DNA of 43,929 nt from Clostridia bacterium (lineage in GTDB: Bacteria > Bacillota > Peptococcia > DRI-13 > SV3-B141): contig JAHDSB010000148.1 of NCBI GenBank assembly GCA_018433015.1, positions 1 through 43,929 on the forward strand, in the 5' to 3' direction. A model generated the notes under the pieces. The model was given only the letters and a program-made list of their open reading frames with translations. It did not search any database and was not told where the DNA came from. Shown here in pieces: positions 39,201 to 43,929 of this stretch; within the stretch, counting starts at the first letter, position 1; each line of letters starts with the position of its first letter. The position numbers were made by a program, and so were the translations under genes.

Positions 39201-41123
39201 ATGGTGAAGTATGTACACCTGAAAAGGTGGTTCCTTTGTTTGTTTATTTTGATGTTAATCAGTATACCCGTTTGGGCAGGAGAAGAAGGTGTAGTAACTG
39301 GCAGTGTAGTTAATATACGTCAAGGTTCTAGCTTAGCACATCAAGTTGTCACTCAGGTTAAAGCTGGACAAACTGTAGCAGTTTTGGATAAGCAGGGAGA
39401 TTGGCTGTACATACAATTAACTAGTGGACAAAAAGGGTGGATACATAGTGATTATGTGGATATTAGTCCCACTTCTGGTAAAAAGGTAATTGTAAACGGT
39501 TCAATTGTTAATCTACGCCAAGGACCCGGCACAAATTATTCTAGGGCTGGACAGGTCAGTAATGGTACAGAACTTGTAGTGTTGGCGGAAAAAGATGGCT
39601 GGTATAAGATCCAGTCCCCCCAAGGTGGACAAGCCTGGATAGCTGGGTGGCTTGCCCAAGAAATTAACTCAGTTCCAGCTCCTTCTACAGAACAGCAATT
39701 TGTAATAATAAACACAAATGTTGTTAATGTGAGAAGTGGACCAGGAACAAATCATGCCGTTGTTACTAAGATTGGGCTTAATGAGAGACATCCGATCCTG
39801 ACCCAACAGAATGGTTGGTATAAAATACAGGTAGGGAACCAGCAAGGATGGGTTTTGGGTGAATTAGTTCGATTATCTTCTGAAGGATCTGATAATCTTA
39901 CACCACCCAGTAAAAACGAAAATAATGATACCGGTGCTTCAGATCAGGAATCCTATGAAAAAAAGGTAATCGTTACTGGGAATGTAGTTAATGTTAGACA
40001 GTCAGGGGATATGGGAGCTCCCGTAATAGCTAAAGTCTATGCAGGGCAACAGCTTTCTACCCTCAACAAAAAGGGAGATTGGCTTCAAATTCAACTTGCC
40101 AGCGGACAGACAGGATGGATAGCCAGTTGGCTAATAATGCCTGTTCCGGGAGAGCTTCCGGATCTTCCTTCCCGTGGTGGTCAGGAAAGAGAAGTGTTAT
40201 CTGCACCCCTGGCCGATGGAAAGACTTTTAGAATTATGGACTTAGCTGGAAGGCCCATACTGGTTTTAGAAGGCTGGTCTAAAAACGAATACCTGATTAA
40301 AAATACAGATGTTTCTTCCTTGATGCTGGAATTGAAAGGACCTAGTACTATCAAGTATCAAGGAAAATTATCCAAAGTGGGGATATCAGATATTAATATT
40401 TACCCCAAAAATAATAAATCTATGGTGGAACTCACCTTAACTTTTCCTCCTGTAGTTAATGTATCCAGTGATAAAAACTCTACAAGAATTGAACTGGCTG
40501 CTAATCAGAGTAATCCTATAGGTGGAGATGGCAGTTTAAGGGGTAAAGTCATCGTAATAGATCCGGGACATGCCGAGATTATACCGGGAGGGTTAAAACC
40601 CGGCGCCGTAGGTAGTATGACAGGTTTAAAAGAAAAGGATGTTAATTTAAGCATCTCTTTAAAGCTGAAGAGTATGTTGGAAGGAGCCGGCGCTAGAGTT
40701 GTCATGACTCATACGGGGAGTACTTATCTCTCCCTTACGCAAAGGGCCGAAGTTGCTAATAACATTAATGCAGATATTTTTGTCAGCGTCCACGCTAATT
40801 CTAATGATAGTCCTTATATAGCAGGACATTCAGTATATTTCTATGCTCCTTGGAACAACCCCTTGTTATTTGTACAGAGAGCTCAACGGGAAAAGTTGGC
40901 CACTCTGGTACAGAGGGAATTAGTAAAAGCTGGAGGAAGAAGGGACATAGGAGTATTAGATAATAAGGCCTTTGTTGTATTAAGAGATACAAGAGTTCCT
41001 TCCATACTCGTAGAGACAGCTTTTCTCTCCAATGCTGAGGAAGAAAGATTACTAGGAGATGATACATATCGCCAGCAGTTGGCTTATGGCATTTTCAATG
41101 GGATTAAAGCATATTTTAGGTAA
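39201..41123 (+). CDS. N-acetylmuramoyl-L-alanine amidase with four SH3b domains
   Basis: The 640-aa secreted cell-wall hydrolase has a signal peptide (residues 1-26). Four bacterial SH3 domains lie at about 29-88, 95-153, 168-226 and 256-312, each with a VVN(V/I)RxG-type start. An AMIN-like beta region is at about 335-435, and an Amidase_3 domain at about 448-640. Zinc ligands are His in IDPGH, Glu in GLKEKDVN and His in SVHAN; the catalytic Glu is in ILVETAFLSN. It cleaves the amide between MurNAc and L-Ala. SH3b and AMIN modules would target it to peptidoglycan. ATG 39201 follows AAAGGAGGTG. Possible roles are cell separation or sporulation. Confidence 0.95.
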   Translation: MVKYVHLKRWFLCLFILMLISIPVWAGEEGVVTGSVVNIRQGSSLAHQVVTQVKAGQTVAVLDKQGDWLYIQLTSGQKGWIHSDYVDISPTSGKKVIVNGSIVNLRQGPGTNYSRAGQVSNGTELVVLAEKDGWYKIQSPQGGQAWIAGWLAQEINSVPAPSTEQQFVIINTNVVNVRSGPGTNHAVVTKIGLNERHPILTQQNGWYKIQVGNQQGWVLGELVRLSSEGSDNLTPPSKNENNDTGASDQESYEKKVIVTGNVVNVRQSGDMGAPVIAKVYAGQQLSTLNKKGDWLQIQLASGQTGWIASWLIMPVPGELPDLPSRGGQEREVLSAPLADGKTFRIMDLAGRPILVLEGWSKNEYLIKNTDVSSLMLELKGPSTIKYQGKLSKVGISDINIYPKNNKSMVELTLTFPPVVNVSSDKNSTRIELAANQSNPIGGDGSLRGKVIVIDPGHAEIIPGGLKPGAVGSMTGLKEKDVNLSISLKLKSMLEGAGARVVMTHTGSTYLSLTQRAEVANNINADIFVSVHANSNDSPYIAGHSVYFYAPWNNPLLFVQRAQREKLATLVQRELVKAGGRRDIGVLDNKAFVVLRDTRVPSILVETAFLSNAEEERLLGDDTYRQQLAYGIFNGIKAYFR

Positions 41124-41135
41124 AGTGAAATAAAG

Positions 41136-41168
41136 AAATTCCCGTCTCTTAGTAGACGGGAATTTTTA
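41136..41168 (+). terminator. Terminator after the amidase gene
   Basis: AAATTCCCGTCT and its complement form a perfect 12-bp stem around CTTAGT; T continues to 41167. Confidence 0.9.
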
Positions 41169-41239
41169 TTGGTTAACTTTATTTGGCATGATATACTTAA
41201 TACTAGTTTTACTATTATTAGGACAGGAGAATGATAGAT

Positions 41240-41761
41240 ATGTGGATCGCTTTAGGAAACTATTTATTTATCTTTTTTGCTCGTATCTGTGATGTATCAT
41301 TAATGACTCTACGAACTTTAATGATTGTTAGGGGTCAGAGGGTATATGCCGCAGTTATAGGATTTTTCGAGGCAGTGATTTACATAGTTGCTTTAAATAA
41401 GATATTTACAGACTTAGATAATCCCTTAAACTTACTGTTTTATGCTGGAGGCTTTGCTGCAGGTAACTATGTGGGAAGCTTTTTAGAAGAAAAGTTAGCG
41501 GTGGGAGTATTAACAGTCCAAGTTATTACCATGAAAGCTCCTTTAGACTTAACAAAGAAGTTGAGAAAAAAGGGTTTTGGTGTTACTGTTATAGATGGAA
41601 GGGGAAAAGAAGGTACGCGTTATATCTTGCAAATAATCTTAAGGCGTAAGGCGGTTAAACAATTACGCTGTATTATAGATGAGTGGGATAAAGAAGCCTT
41701 CTGGACTATTTTTGATGCTAGAACAACCAAGGGAGGTATTTTCCTCCGCAAAGGAAAATAA
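41240..41761 (+). CDS. UPF0316 / DUF2179 family membrane protein
   Basis: A 173-aa protein with about three membrane helices (NYLFIFFARICDVSLMTLR; AAVIGFFEAVIYIVAL; FYAGGFAAGNYVG) and a C-terminal DUF2179-like domain (VQVITMKAPLDLTKKLRK, then YILQIILRRKAVKQL). This is the layout of the UPF0316 family, whose function is unknown. An ATG at 41231 is one base after AGGAG, too close. ATG 41240 (spacing 10) is more likely. It precedes murI by 35 bases and may be cotranscribed. Confidence 0.88.
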   Translation: MWIALGNYLFIFFARICDVSLMTLRTLMIVRGQRVYAAVIGFFEAVIYIVALNKIFTDLDNPLNLLFYAGGFAAGNYVGSFLEEKLAVGVLTVQVITMKAPLDLTKKLRKKGFGVTVIDGRGKEGTRYILQIILRRKAVKQLRCIIDEWDKEAFWTIFDARTTKGGIFLRKGK

Positions 41762-41796
41762 AGTTTAATATATTCTATATACAGGAGCGATAAGAT

Positions 41797-42600
41797 ATGA
41801 AGGAGAAGAAAGCTCCCATTGGCGTCTTTGATTCGGGCGTAGGGGGGTTGACTGTTGTTCTGGAGATGTTGCGCCAGATGCCCCATGAATCATTTATTTA
41901 TTATGCAGATACAGCTCATGTGCCATATGGTGATAGGGAACCTGAGGAATTAAAAGAGTTTGCGTTTTCTATAACCGATTTTTTAGTTCAGCAAGGATGT
42001 AAGATGGTTATTATCGCTTGCAATACAAGTACTTCTATAGCCTATCAGGATTTAAAAAAAGCTTTTTCTCTACCTTTAATTGGGGTGATAGAACCCGGAG
42101 TAGATAAAGCTTTAGAAACTACTAAAAATGAAAAAATAGGTGTAATCGGGACAATGGCAACGGTAAATAGTGGTTCGTATCAGAAAATGCTGAGGAGTAA
42201 AAACCCACGGGTAGAGGTAACGGCCATGTCATGTCCCCTTTTTGTTCCGCTGATTGAAAAAGGAAGGACAGCGGGAGATGAAGTGTATCAAGCCGCCTAT
42301 TCTTACCTGGAGCCCATGAAAAGAACTGGCATAGATAGTCTGATTTTGGGGTGTACTCATTATCCTTTCTTACTGCCTATGATAAAAGAAATATTAGGAC
42401 CGGATGTTATACCCATTGATCCGGCGCGAGAAACTGTAAATAGAGCTAGAGAATATTTGAAAGAAGCAGGGCTTTTACAGGAAGAGGGAAAAGCCCTACA
42501 TGAATATTATGCTAGTGGTGACCCGGAAAGTTTTGGGCTAGTGGGAGGTAAATTCCTCAAGCGAGATTTAGGTCAAGTGAGAGGAATAACTTTAGACTAA
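41797..42600 (+). CDS. murI: Glutamate racemase
   Basis: The 267-aa enzyme makes D-glutamate for peptidoglycan. Motifs [29 protein letters not shown] (first catalytic Cys, about 75) and LGCTHYPFL (second catalytic Cys, about 187) are all present. The ATG at 41797 follows AGGAGCG. It lies upstream of rph-rdgB, as in several Firmicutes. Confidence 0.97.
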   Translation: MKEKKAPIGVFDSGVGGLTVVLEMLRQMPHESFIYYADTAHVPYGDREPEELKEFAFSITDFLVQQGCKMVIIACNTSTSIAYQDLKKAFSLPLIGVIEPGVDKALETTKNEKIGVIGTMATVNSGSYQKMLRSKNPRVEVTAMSCPLFVPLIEKGRTAGDEVYQAAYSYLEPMKRTGIDSLILGCTHYPFLLPMIKEILGPDVIPIDPARETVNRAREYLKEAGLLQEEGKALHEYYASGDPESFGLVGGKFLKRDLGQVRGITLD

Positions 42601-42680
42601 GAAGGGATTATTATAATAGAGAAATTATTTTAAATTTTTTACTTAGGTTTTTCTGTGGTAAAAGTTCAGGAGGGAATATA

Positions 42681-43412
42681 ATGGAACGATGTGATGGAAG
42701 AGATTTTGATGAATTAAGACCAGTAAAAATAACAACAGATTATATTAAATATGCTGAGGGGTCTGTCCTCATTGAAGCAGGAGAAACTAAGGTTATTTGT
42801 AATGCCACTGTGGAAGAAAAAGTGCCGCCTTTTCTCAAGGGACAGAATAAAGGGTGGATAACTGCCGAATATTCTATGCTTCCCCGTGCTACTCCAACTC
42901 GTAATTTTCGGGAAGTTAATAAAGGGAAAGTTAGCGGTCGTACTAATGAGATACAGCGTTTGATTGGACGCTCTTTAAGGGCAGTAGTGGATCTGGAAGA
43001 ATTGGGTGAACGTACTGTAATGTTGGATTGTGATGTTATACAGGCTGATGGAGGAACGCGTACAGCATCTATAACCGGTTCCTATGTGGCTTTAGTGCTA
43101 GCCCTACAGAAGTTAGTTAAGAATGGAACTCTACGTAAGCTTCCCCTTAGAGATTGGCTAGCTGCTGTCAGTGTTGGAAAAGTAAATGATGAGCTGCTCT
43201 TGGACTTATGTTATGCTGAAGACTCTCAAGCAATTGTTGATATGAATATTGTTATGACGGGAGCAGGTAAATTTGTGGAAATCCAGGGAACTGCGGAAGG
43301 TTACCCTTTTACTCGGGAAGAACTGGAGGGATTTCTAACTTTAAGCAATAAAGGAATCATAGAACTGATGGAGCTGCAAAAAAAGGCTTTAGGTGGAGCC
43401 TATGAAGTTTAA
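42681..43412 (+). CDS. rph: Ribonuclease PH
   Basis: The 243-aa phosphorolytic 3'-5' exoribonuclease trims tRNA 3' ends. Signature stretches are [47 protein letters not shown] and the [16 protein letters not shown] core. The ATG at 42681 follows CAGGAGGG. It overlaps rdgB by 11 bases, so the two are translationally coupled. Confidence 0.97.
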   Translation: MERCDGRDFDELRPVKITTDYIKYAEGSVLIEAGETKVICNATVEEKVPPFLKGQNKGWITAEYSMLPRATPTRNFREVNKGKVSGRTNEIQRLIGRSLRAVVDLEELGERTVMLDCDVIQADGGTRTASITGSYVALVLALQKLVKNGTLRKLPLRDWLAAVSVGKVNDELLLDLCYAEDSQAIVDMNIVMTGAGKFVEIQGTAEGYPFTREELEGFLTLSNKGIIELMELQKKALGGAYEV

Positions 43413-43929
43413 GACTACAAAGCTATTGTTAGCATCAAAAAATCAAGGCAAGTTGGAGGAATTGAAGGTACTATTGCAAGAGTATCCCCTAGAAGTTATC
43501 AGTCTAGAGGAATATCCTGAACTTCCAGAAACTATAGAAGACGGAAAGACTTTTGAAGAAAATGCTATTAAGAAGGCCTGGGAAAAGGCTAAAGAAACAG
43601 GTTTGTTAACTATTGCCGATGACTCAGGTTTAGAGGTTGAGGCTTTAGGAAATAAGCCGGGTGTTTATTCTGCCCGTTTTGCAGGTGAGCCCAAAAGTGA
43701 TAAGCGTAATAATCAAAAATTATTGTCCTTATTAAAGGGAATTCCCCTGGAAGAAAGAAAGGCTCGCTTTGTCAGTGTTATTGCCATTGCAACTCCTGAA
43801 AAAAAGATCTATACTGTTGAAGGTACTTGTGAAGGACGTATTCTCTTTGAGGAAAAGGGAGCAGGAGGGTTTGGTTATGATCCCTTATTCTATTTTCCTG
43901 ACTTGAATAAAACCTTTGCAGAATTAACT
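43402..43929 (+). CDS. rdgB: XTP/dITP pyrophosphatase (RdgB/HAM1), 3' end outside window
   Basis: The gene starts at ATG 43402 within the end of rph and stays open to the window edge (176 codons seen; the family is about 200). It hydrolyses non-canonical purine triphosphates such as dITP and XTP. Motifs are [15 protein letters not shown] (substrate loop), [22 protein letters not shown] with the catalytic Asp pair, [10 protein letters not shown], and [13 protein letters not shown]. The rph-rdgB pairing is conserved in Firmicutes. Confidence 0.95.
   Translation, partial: MKFKTTKLLLASKNQGKLEELKVLLQEYPLEVISLEEYPELPETIEDGKTFEENAIKKAWEKAKETGLLTIADDSGLEVEALGNKPGVYSARFAGEPKSDKRNNQKLLSLLKGIPLEERKARFVSVIAIATPEKKIYTVEGTCEGRILFEEKGAGGFGYDPLFYFPDLNKTFAELT

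Noticed and set aside
1-43929. CRISPR arrays, tRNA or rRNA genes, insertion sequences, prophage
   Set aside because: I looked for regular direct repeats, tRNA-like cloverleaf ends and transposase or integrase motifs and saw none; a tRNAscan or Infernal run would settle the RNA question.

Overview
The window is a stretch of chromosome from a low-GC, anaerobic, probably endospore-forming Firmicute of class Clostridia. Supporting signs are strong AGGAGG ribosome-binding sites, frequent GTG/TTG starts, [FeFe] hydrogenases, a Rex repressor, a GerMN-domain lipoprotein close to murI-rph-rdgB (a neighbourhood known from spore formers), DUF896 and YitT proteins, and a cobalamin riboswitch. I cannot name the genus. 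I see no rRNA, tRNA, CRISPR array, insertion sequence or phage gene.

Layout: 1-410 holds the tail of an unidentified gene and two hairpins. 561-4063 is a signalling operon: ECF sigma factor, zinc-finger anti-sigma factor, ABC ATPase and permease. 4295-13610 is a catabolic locus. A PAS/sigma-54 activator is followed by an excellent -24/-12 promoter (6211-6226), then 4-hydroxybutyrate CoA-transferase, an OFA-type MFS carrier, 4-hydroxybutyryl-CoA dehydratase, crotonase, 3-hydroxybutyryl-CoA dehydrogenase and thiolase. Together they would convert 4-hydroxybutyrate to two acetyl-CoA via crotonyl-CoA. 13692-25929 is mixed: ArAE-type membrane protein, DUF2284, PAP2 phosphatase, CapA-like protein, a subtilase without a signal peptide, a transporter gene split by a one-base frameshift, small conserved proteins, a HAD hydrolase, a DUF362 ferredoxin protein and endonuclease IV.

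25990-27308 is a B12 riboswitch with terminator controlling cobT. It is followed by an unidentified, highly structured RNA-like element (27333-27447). 27499-33133 is the most interesting region. A near-perfect Rex operator overlaps the -35 box of a strong promoter driving a NuoE-like ferredoxin, a PAS-containing [FeFe] hydrogenase, a SpoIIE/PP2C-type phosphatase, a second NuoE-like ferredoxin, a second [FeFe] hydrogenase and rex itself. This looks like an NADH-sensing, self-regulated hydrogen metabolism and signalling operon. NADH from the 3-hydroxybutyryl-CoA dehydrogenase step upstream could be disposed of as H2.

33218-43929 holds DUF4127 and YitT membrane proteins (convergent, overlapping), paaK with an ACT-domain partner, lgt, the GerMN lipoprotein, a four-SH3 amidase, a UPF0316 protein, murI, rph and the 5' part of rdgB, which runs off the window.

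Other items of note are a repeated ~63-bp hairpin element present twice (12341-12403 and 18850-18912, 51/63 identical), several long perfect hairpins between genes, and an orphan Shine-Dalgarno sequence upstream of the frameshifted transporter.
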